The notes below the pieces were generated by a model. It did no database searches and was not told the DNA's origin. It worked only from the letters and a program-made list of their open reading frames with translations. A DNA stretch of 64,000 bases, taken from NCBI RefSeq assembly GCF_024746835.1, contig NZ_CP080531.1, positions 2,170,001 to 2,234,000 on the forward strand, given 5' to 3'. Made by a program: the position numbers and the translations under genes. The DNA comes from Mesorhizobium sp. AR02 (GTDB lineage Bacteria; Pseudomonadota; Alphaproteobacteria; Rhizobiales; Rhizobiaceae). Shown in pieces: positions 44,390-52,063 of the stretch; positions within the stretch are counted from its first letter, which is position 1; each line of letters begins with the position of its first letter.

Positions 44390-46471
44390 ATGACCGGCAA
44401 GACATCATCGGCGCGCAGGAACGGAACCGAGGCGGCGGGCGAGCCCATCCCCTTGCGCTACGGCGACGACCCGTATGTCTGGGCCTGCTGGCTCTACTAC
44501 GAAGACCATATGACGCAAGGCGACATCGCCGAGATCATGGGCATATCGCGGGCGACGGTGAACAGCTATCTGGCCGATGCCCGCGCCCGCGGCATCGTCA
44601 ACATCTCACTCGAACCATCGCGGCTGAGCTCGCTTTCGATCGCGCAGGAACTCAAACGCCATTTCGGCCTGCATGACTGCCTGGTCGTGCCGAGCGACGA
44701 CAACGCGCGGCCGCTGATCGACCGCCTCGGTGGGGCGGCGGCGCAGGCGCTGGCCAAGCTGTTGAAATCCGGCGACACGCTTGCGGTTGCCTGGGGACGC
44801 ACGGTGCTGGCGATCGGCGAGCAGGCATCGGTGCCCGGCCTGCAGGACGTCACCGTCGTCCAGGCCACCGGGGGAACGGCCGCCAACTTCGCCTATACGC
44901 CAGAGCTCTGCGCCTCGGCCATCGCCGGCGCGGTCAAGGCGCGGCTGATCAACATCACCGCGCCCGCCGTCGTGTCCACCGCCGAAGTCCGCGACATGCT
45001 TTTGCGCGAGCCGCTCATCCAAAGCCAGTTCGAGGCGCTTGCCAAAGCCAACAAGGCGCTGTTCGGCATCTCGTCGCTGCGTCCGAATTCGACGATCCAC
45101 ACCAGCGGCTTCTTCGAATCCGTTTCGCTGCAGCAGTATCTCGCCAGGAACGCGGTGGGCGTCGTCGCCGGCCGTTTCATCGACGGCCAGGGCAATCCGG
45201 TGGCCGGCCCGCTCGACGACCGGACGATCGGCATATCGCTGGACATGTTGAAGGCCATAGGCCTGCGCATCGCTGTGGCCGGCGGCTTCGACAAGGTGCC
45301 GGCTATCCTGGCCAGCCTGCGCGGCGGCTACGTCAATGTGCTGATCACCGACGCCGCCACCGGCCGCGGCATCCTCAATGCCGACGGCGTGACGGAGCTC
45401 GACCAGAAGCTGTCGCAGCGCCCGAGGGTCGACAACACGATCGCCCTGCCCAGCAATTACCGGACCCATATCAAGAAATTCCTCAACGACCCCGACGATG
45501 TCGTCGAGGAAATGCTGGATGGCGTGGTCAAGGCCCATGCCGCCTACATCAAGCCGATCAAGGGCTCCAATCGTGCTCTGGTCGCCCGCACCGGACCGAG
45601 GCCCGGCAAGGTCGGGCTGGTGATCGGCGGCGGCTCGGGACACGAGCCCTGTTTTCTCAGCTATGTCGGCAAGGGTCTCGCCGACGCCGTGGCTGTCGGC
45701 AACATCTTTTCGTCGCCTCCTCCCGGGCCGATCCTCGAATGCACCCAGGCGGCATCCGGCGGCGAGGGCGTGCTTTTCGTCTACGGCAATTATGCCGGCG
45801 ATGTGATGAACTTCGACATGGCGGCCGAGATGGCGGCGGACAGGGGCATCCAGGTCCGCACCGTGGTGACCACGGACGATATCGCCTCCTCTCCGCTGGA
45901 GGACCGGGAAGGCCGCCGCGGTGTCGCCGGCAACTTTTTCATGTTCAAGATCGCTGGGGCCGCCTGCGACCGTGGCCAGTCGCTCGATGCCTGCGAGGCG
46001 GCGACACGCAAGGCCAATGCACGGACCTTCACCATGGGCGTCGCGCTGGAGCCCTGCTCGATGCCGCAGACCCGCCGCCACAATTTCGAGATCGGCCCCG
46101 ACGACATCGAGATCGGCATGGGCATCCACGGCGAACCCGGCGTGATCCGCGAAAAGATGATGAGCGCCGATGCGATCACCGACCGGGTGATGGACCGCAT
46201 CTTCTCCGAAATGAAGCCGGCGGCGGGCGACCGCGTGGCGGTGCTGATCAATTCCTTCGGCGCGACGCCCCTGATGGAACTCTACATCCTGTTTAGACGC
46301 GTCGAGCAGCGGCTGAGCGCGAAGGGCATCCAGATAGAGGCGAACTGGGTGGGTCACTATTGCACGTCGCTCGACATGGTCGGCGCATCCATATCGATCC
46401 TGCATCTCGACACCGAGCTGTCGGAGCTTTTGCGACACCCTTGCGATACGGCCGTGCTGCGGATCGGTTGA
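44390..46471 (+). CDS. SorC-type transcription regulator fused to a DhaK kinase domain
   Basis: A 693-residue two-part protein. Residues 1 to about 350 are a SorC/DeoR-like regulator: a helix-turn-helix at 41-65 (MTQGDIAEIMGISRATVNSYL) and a sugar-binding domain (LAVAWGRTVLAIG, ATGGTAAN, GVVAGRFIDGQGNPV). Residues 361-693 are a full DhaK domain with GGGSGHEPC (H418), GNYAGDVMNF, EGRRGVAGNF and GIHGEPGV (H580, the covalent ketose site). All catalytic His are kept, so the domain could bind or phosphorylate a ketose. It is followed by its own DhaL gene. The fusion suggests that the same molecule senses and handles the pathway's ketose. The ATG at 44390 is preferred; an upstream TTG would add eight residues. 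Confidence 0.9.
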   Translation: MTGKTSSARRNGTEAAGEPIPLRYGDDPYVWACWLYYEDHMTQGDIAEIMGISRATVNSYLADARARGIVNISLEPSRLSSLSIAQELKRHFGLHDCLVVPSDDNARPLIDRLGGAAAQALAKLLKSGDTLAVAWGRTVLAIGEQASVPGLQDVTVVQATGGTAANFAYTPELCASAIAGAVKARLINITAPAVVSTAEVRDMLLREPLIQSQFEALAKANKALFGISSLRPNSTIHTSGFFESVSLQQYLARNAVGVVAGRFIDGQGNPVAGPLDDRTIGISLDMLKAIGLRIAVAGGFDKVPAILASLRGGYVNVLITDAATGRGILNADGVTELDQKLSQRPRVDNTIALPSNYRTHIKKFLNDPDDVVEEMLDGVVKAHAAYIKPIKGSNRALVARTGPRPGKVGLVIGGGSGHEPCFLSYVGKGLADAVAVGNIFSSPPPGPILECTQAASGGEGVLFVYGNYAGDVMNFDMAAEMAADRGIQVRTVVTTDDIASSPLEDREGRRGVAGNFFMFKIAGAACDRGQSLDACEAATRKANARTFTMGVALEPCSMPQTRRHNFEIGPDDIEIGMGIHGEPGVIREKMMSADAITDRVMDRIFSEMKPAAGDRVAVLINSFGATPLMELYILFRRVEQRLSAKGIQIEANWVGHYCTSLDMVGASISILHLDTELSELLRHPCDTAVLRIG

Positions 46472-46530
46472 GGACAATAAGAGATGCGTTTTACGAACAC
46501 AGGCCGCATCCTGCTTGAGTTGGGAGGACC

Positions 46531-47190
46531 ATGATGTCGGACAATGCCGCACGACGCCTGAGCAGGATGTTCTACCGCATATCGATCGCCATCGAGGCGG
46601 GAAAGGATCGGCTGTCCGATCTGGACGGCGCCATCGGCGACGCCGACCACGGCATCACCATGTCGCTCGGCTTCATGGCCGTGAATGCGTATCTGGCCAA
46701 GCTCAATCTCGACGACACGCCTCCCTCGGAGATCTTCACGGCCGCCGCCTCGGCCTTCCTCGACGCCGTCGGCGCCTCCACCGGACCGCTCTACGCGACC
46801 GCATTCCGAAGGGCCGCGCAGGCCCTCAAGCAGGATGAATGCCTCTCGCTCGCCGACCAGGCGGCGATCATCAAAGCGATGACGACCGGCATCATGGAGC
46901 GCGGCAAGGGGCAGCGCGGCGACAAGACCATGCTGGACGTGTGGATCCCCGCCACTGAAGCCGCGCATAACGCGCAGGCCCGCAATGCCGGTGGCACGGA
47001 TATGTGGAACAGCATCCTCGAAGCCGCGGAAGCCGGCGCGAACGCGACGCGGTCCATGGTGGCGGCGCGCGGGCGGGCGGCGCGGCTCGGGGAGCGGTCG
47101 CTCGGCCACATGGACCCGGGCGCCGCCTCGGCCGTGATCATCCTGCGCGCGATGAAGGACACCTTCACCGAAAGCGAGCCTCGGCACTGA
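46531..47190 (+). CDS. DhaL-like kinase subunit, second copy
   Basis: A 219-residue DhaL domain distinct from the one at 43580-44242. The metal motif reads DLDGAIGDADHGITMSLGF, with Asp residues kept; GASTGPLYATAF, RGDKTMLDVWIPA and RLGERSLGHMDPGAAS complete the family pattern. GGGAGGA precedes the ATG. Its position directly after the regulator-DhaK fusion suggests that it supplies the nucleotide site for that DhaK domain, or that it reads its state. In E. coli, DhaL and DhaK act as co-activator and co-repressor of DhaR, a precedent for signalling by these subunits. Confidence 0.88.
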   Translation: MMSDNAARRLSRMFYRISIAIEAGKDRLSDLDGAIGDADHGITMSLGFMAVNAYLAKLNLDDTPPSEIFTAAASAFLDAVGASTGPLYATAFRRAAQALKQDECLSLADQAAIIKAMTTGIMERGKGQRGDKTMLDVWIPATEAAHNAQARNAGGTDMWNSILEAAEAGANATRSMVAARGRAARLGERSLGHMDPGAASAVIILRAMKDTFTESEPRH

Positions 47191-47191
47191 A

Positions 47192-47222
47192 AATCGAGGC
47201 GTCATCCACTCGGGCCTCGATT
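47192..47222. terminator. Hairpin after second dhaL gene
   Basis: AATCGAGGC (47192-47200) pairs with GCCTCGATT (47214-47222) two bases after the stop codon. It is a probable end for the polyol operon transcript and separates it from the PqqD-like unit. Confidence 0.55.
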
Positions 47223-47349
47223 GATCCCTGAAATGGGCGGCCTCTTGCCAGCACCGCTTGCCTTGCCAACGAAGAACCGAGCGTTTACAGGCGTTGTCAG
47301 TGGAAGCGTTCCTGCTGGCGGGCGGGAACTGCGAAGCGGGGCAACAAAG

Positions 47350-47778
47350 ATGCGTGATTGCGACGCCTATGCGGTTGCGAGCAGGGATATCGTCTTCGAA
47401 TCCTTCGATGGCGAGGCCGTGGTGCTCAACCTTGCCAACGGCAAGTATTTCGGCTTCTCCGATTCCGGCAGCAGGGTCTGGCAAGCGCTCTCGTCCGGGG
47501 TCGATACCCAGGCCCTGATCGGGCTGGCCGCCGGCGGTTCGACACTCGGCGCGGCTGAACTCGAACACTTCATCTCGCAATTGCTCGAACTGGGGTTGCT
47601 GGTGCGTTCGGAAGCGGCGGCGCAACCGCTGCCCGGCGATTTGGCTGCCGAGCTTGCCGCCACGAACGAGCCGCTCAATGTGAGCATTCACGACGACCTT
47701 GCCGACCTGATCATCGTGGATCCCATCCACGAGGTCGAGGAACCCCTGGGCTGGCCGGCGGTCAAGCAGGCATCCTGA
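47350..47778 (+). CDS. PqqD-like peptide chaperone with conserved-looking acidic tail
   Basis: A 142-residue protein. Residues 1-86 form a PqqD-like (RiPP recognition element) domain: an N-terminal strand pair around IVFESFDGEAVVLNLANGKYFGFSDSGSRVWQAL (split as FESFDGEAVVL and ANGKYFGF) and a C-terminal helical part ending LLELGLLVRS. Residues 87-142 form a separate tail, acidic, with a hydrophobic patch and DPIHEVEEPLGWP near the end, finishing with Ser. It starts a close-packed unit with an HprK-related kinase. In RiPP pathways PqqD domains bind a precursor peptide; no separate precursor gene is visible here, so the tail itself might be the substrate. ATG at 47350 is chosen; a longer frame from 47221 has no family match. 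Confidence 0.75.
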   Translation: MRDCDAYAVASRDIVFESFDGEAVVLNLANGKYFGFSDSGSRVWQALSSGVDTQALIGLAAGGSTLGAAELEHFISQLLELGLLVRSEAAAQPLPGDLAAELAATNEPLNVSIHDDLADLIIVDPIHEVEEPLGWPAVKQAS

Positions 47779-47810
47779 CGGGCCGGCTGCGTCAGAGATA
47801 GGGGCGCAGG

Positions 47811-48854
47811 ATGCCGCGCGTCACGCTCGAAACCTTGCCGGATTACGCCCGGTATCTCATCACCGCCGCTGAAGCCACACATTATCCGGCCACGCGGACG
47901 GTCCGCCTGCCCCGGCTGGAGCTGACCGCGCATGTCGCTCCCGGCGTGCTTGCCGAGGCGCTCGGCCACGCCTTCTTGGAGGCCGAGGATGACCAGGCGG
48001 AGCCATCGGCATGCCGTATCTTTACCGTTCATCCCGGTATTGACGGCATCCCTGAGCCCGCACGGTGGGGCGACGCACATTTCACTGAATACAGTTTTGC
48101 AGAACGGCTCGCCGGGGCCGGGCTGCGTGGCCACTATTTTCACGATCTGGATTTCTGGCAGGTCTACGATCCGCAACGCCGCGTTGGCGTGCAATTGATG
48201 GAATCGGCCGATGCCTTTCCGCCCTGGGAGCCAGCAGCGCCGCTGCGGGCCTTCCTGCATTGGGACTATGCGGCGCGCGGCATGCGGCTGACCCATGCCG
48301 GCACGCTTGGCGCCAATGGCAAGGGCGTGCTGCTCGCCGGCGCCGGCGGTGCCGGCAAGTCCGGCACGGTCGCCGCCGGTCTGCTCAACGGGCTCGACAG
48401 CGTCGGCGACGACTATGTGCTGATCGATCTCGGCGGCGGCGTGACCGCGCGGCCGCTGTTTTCAACGCTGAAGCAGGACCCGCAAGGTTTCGCACGGCTG
48501 GGCCTGAAGCAGCGGCTGAGGATCGACAGCCCCTTGAACTGGCAGGGCAAGCACACTTTTCACATTGCCGACATCGCGCCCCGGCCCGTGCCTGCAGCGC
48601 TGGACATCGTTGCGCTGGTGGTGCCACATATCGGCGGTGGCGAGACGAGTTCGATCGTGCCGGTGTCGCGTCGAGACGCCATGATAGCACTGGCACCGTC
48701 GGGCATCATGCAGATGCCGGGGGAGCGCGAAAGCGGCTTCCGTTTCTTCGGCGATCTCACTCGCCTGCTGCCAAGCTATCGTCTGTCCCTGGGAACGCAT
48801 CCTGAGGAGATTGCCGGCACTGTTGCGGATTTTCTAACACGAGTTGTTTCGTGA
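47811..48854 (+). CDS. HprK-related kinase (HPr kinase A type)
   Basis: A 347-residue protein whose C-terminal half is an HPr-kinase-like P-loop domain. The Walker A loop is GAGGAGKS at 177-184, followed by SVGDDYVLID with the catalytic-type Asp pair. The N-terminal 150 residues match no HprK and are probably a specific substrate-binding part. In lasso-peptide clusters related kinases phosphorylate a peptide's terminal Ser next to a PqqD protein, so the upstream gene may encode the substrate. True HprK is encoded at 61955-62416, so this is a distinct function. Its stop overlaps the next gene's GTG by four bases. Confidence 0.8.
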   Translation: MPRVTLETLPDYARYLITAAEATHYPATRTVRLPRLELTAHVAPGVLAEALGHAFLEAEDDQAEPSACRIFTVHPGIDGIPEPARWGDAHFTEYSFAERLAGAGLRGHYFHDLDFWQVYDPQRRVGVQLMESADAFPPWEPAAPLRAFLHWDYAARGMRLTHAGTLGANGKGVLLAGAGGAGKSGTVAAGLLNGLDSVGDDYVLIDLGGGVTARPLFSTLKQDPQGFARLGLKQRLRIDSPLNWQGKHTFHIADIAPRPVPAALDIVALVVPHIGGGETSSIVPVSRRDAMIALAPSGIMQMPGERESGFRFFGDLTRLLPSYRLSLGTHPEEIAGTVADFLTRVVS

Positions 48855-49603
48855 AGTTGAGCGTGATCATGCCCGTCTACAACCGCGAACGCTATGTCGT
48901 TTCGGCCTTGCGCTCACTGCTGCGGCAGCGCGATGCCGCCGATCTCGACATCATCGTCATCGACGACGGCTCGACCGACGGTTCGGCGGAGGCGGTGCGT
49001 TCGATGATGGTCGAGACCCCCTGCATCCGCCTGTTCCGACAAGAGAATATGGGCGTGACCCGAACCCGCAATGCTGGTCTCAGGCTGCTCAAACCGGAAA
49101 CGGAGCTCGTGTCGTTCCTCGATTCGGACGATGTCTCGCCTGCCGGACGATTCAAGGCCGATATCGCCTGCTTTCAGGCCGACCCAGGTCTCGAGCTTAC
49201 CTATTCCCTCATGATGCTGGTCGACGGCATTGACGACGACAGGCTGGAACCCGGGCCTGACAGCCATTTCATGACCGTGCGGGGAATTCATCTGTCGGCG
49301 GCGATTTTCTCGCGCAAGCTCGTCGACCGGATCGGCGGCTTCGACGAGGCCTTCAGCCAGGCCGAAGACACCGACTACCTGCTGCGCACCTTTGAAAGCG
49401 GCCCCAGATTCGTCATGCCGGATACCGTGGCGCTCTATTACAGACGTCACCCCGGCAACATGACGAAGCAGGCCGACACATCCCTTCGGGAGTTCATGCG
49501 GGCCATCCACAAATCGATGAAACGGCGCAAGGCCGACCCCTCACTGTGCGGGATCGAAGGCATCTTCGATGTCAAGGAACTCGCCAATTGGCGTTTCACG
49601 TAG
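48851..49603 (+). CDS. Glycosyltransferase family 2, first copy
   Basis: A 250-residue GT-A-fold glycosyltransferase. The nucleotide-sugar site shows SVIMPVYNRERYVVSALRSLL, IIVIDDGSTDGS, and the DXD-type SFLDSDDVSPAGR near residue 98, followed by GGFDEAFSQAEDTDYLLR, where the acidic residue of the catalytic ED motif is present. The GTG start overlaps the preceding kinase stop (GTGA). No membrane span is seen. The acceptor is unknown; the context suggests a peptide or surface polymer. Confidence 0.88.
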   Translation: MKLSVIMPVYNRERYVVSALRSLLRQRDAADLDIIVIDDGSTDGSAEAVRSMMVETPCIRLFRQENMGVTRTRNAGLRLLKPETELVSFLDSDDVSPAGRFKADIACFQADPGLELTYSLMMLVDGIDDDRLEPGPDSHFMTVRGIHLSAAIFSRKLVDRIGGFDEAFSQAEDTDYLLRTFESGPRFVMPDTVALYYRRHPGNMTKQADTSLREFMRAIHKSMKRRKADPSLCGIEGIFDVKELANWRFT

Positions 49604-49604
49604 C

Positions 49605-50282
49605 ATGCGGACCTATGGCGTCGTCATCCCGGCCTTCAACGCCAGCGGCACCATCGCCGAGACGCTGCTATCGGTCGCGGCGCAGACGGTGCGCCCTGAC
49701 CTGGTGGTGATCGTCGACGATGGTTCAACCGACGATCTGGCTTCAGCGATCGGCGGAACGGACCTGCCGGTGCAACTGCTGCGCCAGGCAAATGCCGGGC
49801 CTGGCAGCGCTACGACCCGAGGCATCGCCGCCCTGTCGACGCCGCTCGTCGCGACGCTCGATGCGGACGACCTCTGGCTGCCGAACAAGATCGAGAGGCA
49901 GCTCGCGCATCTCGACAAATCTCCCGCGACATCGGGGGTCTTCTGTCAGTGGCGGAATTTCCGCAACGACCAGCCCGACGCGCCCGAGGCCGCGGCCGTG
50001 CCGGGCTGGTCGCGGACCACCATGATGATCCGCCGCGATGTCGCCGGGACGGTTGGACCCATCGTCGATCCGCCGGGCGGCCGTGGCGAAATGATCGACT
50101 GGATCGCCCGGGCGCGCGAGGCGGGCCTTGCCCTCGACATGCTGGACGAGGTGCTGGCGCTGCGCCGCATTCGGCCGGGCAGCCTGTCCTATGGACGCGA
50201 TGCGGCCCGCGATCGCGGCTATCTCGAAGTGGCGCGGCTCGCCATGCTGCGGCGGGCGCAGAACAAGACCGGCTCGAGCTGA
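49605..50282 (+). CDS. Glycosyltransferase family 2, second copy
   Basis: A 225-residue GT-A-fold enzyme beginning one base after the previous stop. It shows GVVIPAFNASGTIAETLLSVAAQ, LVVIVDDGSTDD and ATLDADDLWLPNKIE (DXD-type). The C-terminal part is shorter than in copy one, with GEMIDWIARAREAGLALDML where the acceptor-site motif is expected. Its TGA overlaps the next ATG (TGATG). The two transferases may add successive sugars. Confidence 0.85.
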   Translation: MRTYGVVIPAFNASGTIAETLLSVAAQTVRPDLVVIVDDGSTDDLASAIGGTDLPVQLLRQANAGPGSATTRGIAALSTPLVATLDADDLWLPNKIERQLAHLDKSPATSGVFCQWRNFRNDQPDAPEAAAVPGWSRTTMMIRRDVAGTVGPIVDPPGGRGEMIDWIARAREAGLALDMLDEVLALRRIRPGSLSYGRDAARDRGYLEVARLAMLRRAQNKTGSS

Positions 50283-52063
50283 TGGCAGATATTCGCCGTA
50301 TCGAGCGTCGCTTCCCGGACTATGGCTGGTCCTGGCCGACGGGCGGGCTCGACCAGTTGCTCAAGGCCGCACTTCTTCCCGACGAGGACGCTGCTGCCGC
50401 TTGCGCCGGCCGCTGGCTGGACGAGAACGATATCGATCACGTCTCGTTCCGCGAGCACCGGCTGCTGGCCGCCATCTCCGACAGGTTCGGCAGGAAGCTG
50501 GCCGGCCATTCCGCTTATCCGCGCCTCGTCGGCCTGCAGAAGATGCTGTGGACCAAATCGCGCATGGCGATGCGCGAAGCCGAGCCGACGCTGAAGGCGA
50601 TGACGGATACGGGATGCAAGGTGATGCTGATCAAGGGCGCCAGCCGCATCGCATTGAACGCCTCGGCACAGCGCGGCAGGGTGGCGCATGACATCGACAT
50701 ATTGGTGCGGCCGCAGGACATGAAAACGGCCTTCGACGTGCTGCGCGACGGCGACTGGCAGATCGCCACCGGCGTCAGCCCGCAATATCTGCGGACGAGA
50801 CTGGCGTCGCTGCGCTCGATGAATTTCTTCAAAGGCAATCTTGGTGACATCGACCTGCACCAACTCGCCTATGACGGTTCGCAGCGAAGCGAGGAAGACG
50901 ACCTGGCCATCTGGCAACGGGCGGATAGCGCCGAGTTCAGCGGCGTCGGCGTGCTGGTGCCGTCACCGGCCGACCGCATCGCGCTGGCCATCGCGCATGG
51001 CGGGCTCGACGCCCACACGCACAGCGACTGGCTGGTCGATTGCGCGGTGGCTATTCGCGGCGGAGATGTCGACTGGGACGTGTTCCTCGATGTTGTCGCC
51101 AAGCGCGGCCTTGCTGTTGCCGCAGCGGTGGCGCTCTCCTATCTGGCGCTTGAAACAGGCGTGGCAGTGCCGGGCAAGGTGCTGGCGCGCGTGCTGGAGC
51201 TGGCCGACCGCAGCGGCCTCTCGCGCTGGTCGGCCGTGCTGCAGGCCAAGCCGCGGACCGATTTCGGCAGGCTGGTCTGGTTGTCGCGCGGCCTCGCCAA
51301 GCAGTTGCGGCTGAGGCGCAGGAGCGGCCGGCTGCGGCAGGAGCCGCCAGCCACGGCCTGGCGTGGCAAGCCAGCCCGCAACGCGCCATCGGAAACGGCG
51401 CCGCCACCCGTGTTCTCACAGGCCATACCGTGCCCGCTGACGGCAGGCGACATGATGCTGGACATCACGGTCAGGATCCGTGTTCCGCCGGTCCGCCGCC
51501 GCATCGAAATGGAGATCAATGCCGATGACGACCATATTGCGCGCCTGCGCGCCATGGCCATCAGCCGGTCGGGTGGGGAACGGGCGCTGCATTTTCGCGG
51601 CAAGGTAACGCTTGACGGGCAAAGGCGCGCCGTGACGCTGGAGGCGCGACCTTCCCGGCAATTTCGTCAATGGGACGATAATGCGAACCGTGGCGGCCTA
51701 TGGCGCACTGCCCTTCCATCTCATCTCGGCGACGTTTTCGCCGCTGCGCTGAGAATCGCGTGGCGACTTTCCGCTGCGATTATGATGTCTGGCCGTCTAT
51801 CGCCGTGGAAACAAGGGGGCCGCGTTCACGGGCTCTTATGTCGGCAAGCATCCATGCCGACAGGGACAATGGCACCAAGATGCCGATGCCGAGCCCGACA
51901 AAGTTCACCAGATGCGCGATGGCAGGGTAGAGCCAGACCAGCGCCAGGAAAAGCCGAGCTATGTTGGCGCGCCTCGAAAACAGGTAGGCGACGGCGACGG
52001 CAAGACCGACCGTGTCGTAACTGTAGCCATAAGGCGTCGCAACGGTTGCCAACACGGCGGTGA
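50282..52063 (+). CDS. Nucleotidyltransferase family protein (NTP_transf_5 type) with run-on C-terminus
   Basis: The first part (about residues 1-370) is a nucleotidyltransferase-fold protein of the uncharacterised PF14907 type: MLIKGASRIAL near 115 followed by HDIDILVRP with D137 and D139, then DIDLHQLAYD near 200. Similar proteins occur beside PqqD/HprK-type pairs and in lasso-peptide clusters. Its start overlaps the second glycosyltransferase stop. The frame stays protein-like to about residue 495 (LGDVFAAALRIAWRLSAAI), after which it becomes Arg-rich and runs 284 bases into the opposite, well-formed GT87 gene. Thus the real stop was probably near 51780 and was lost by mutation or sequence error, giving 593 codons as read. 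Confidence 0.7.
   Translation: MADIRRIERRFPDYGWSWPTGGLDQLLKAALLPDEDAAAACAGRWLDENDIDHVSFREHRLLAAISDRFGRKLAGHSAYPRLVGLQKMLWTKSRMAMREAEPTLKAMTDTGCKVMLIKGASRIALNASAQRGRVAHDIDILVRPQDMKTAFDVLRDGDWQIATGVSPQYLRTRLASLRSMNFFKGNLGDIDLHQLAYDGSQRSEEDDLAIWQRADSAEFSGVGVLVPSPADRIALAIAHGGLDAHTHSDWLVDCAVAIRGGDVDWDVFLDVVAKRGLAVAAAVALSYLALETGVAVPGKVLARVLELADRSGLSRWSAVLQAKPRTDFGRLVWLSRGLAKQLRLRRRSGRLRQEPPATAWRGKPARNAPSETAPPPVFSQAIPCPLTAGDMMLDITVRIRVPPVRRRIEMEINADDDHIARLRAMAISRSGGERALHFRGKVTLDGQRRAVTLEARPSRQFRQWDDNANRGGLWRTALPSHLGDVFAAALRIAWRLSAAIMMSGRLSPWKQGGRVHGLLCRQASMPTGTMAPRCRCRARQSSPDARWQGRARPAPGKAELCWRASKTGRRRRRQDRPCRNCSHKASQRLPTRR

Noticed and set aside
44606..46552. Long leftward open frame opposite the SorC-DhaK gene
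   Set aside because: Antisense shadow of a gene with full domain signatures on the other strand.
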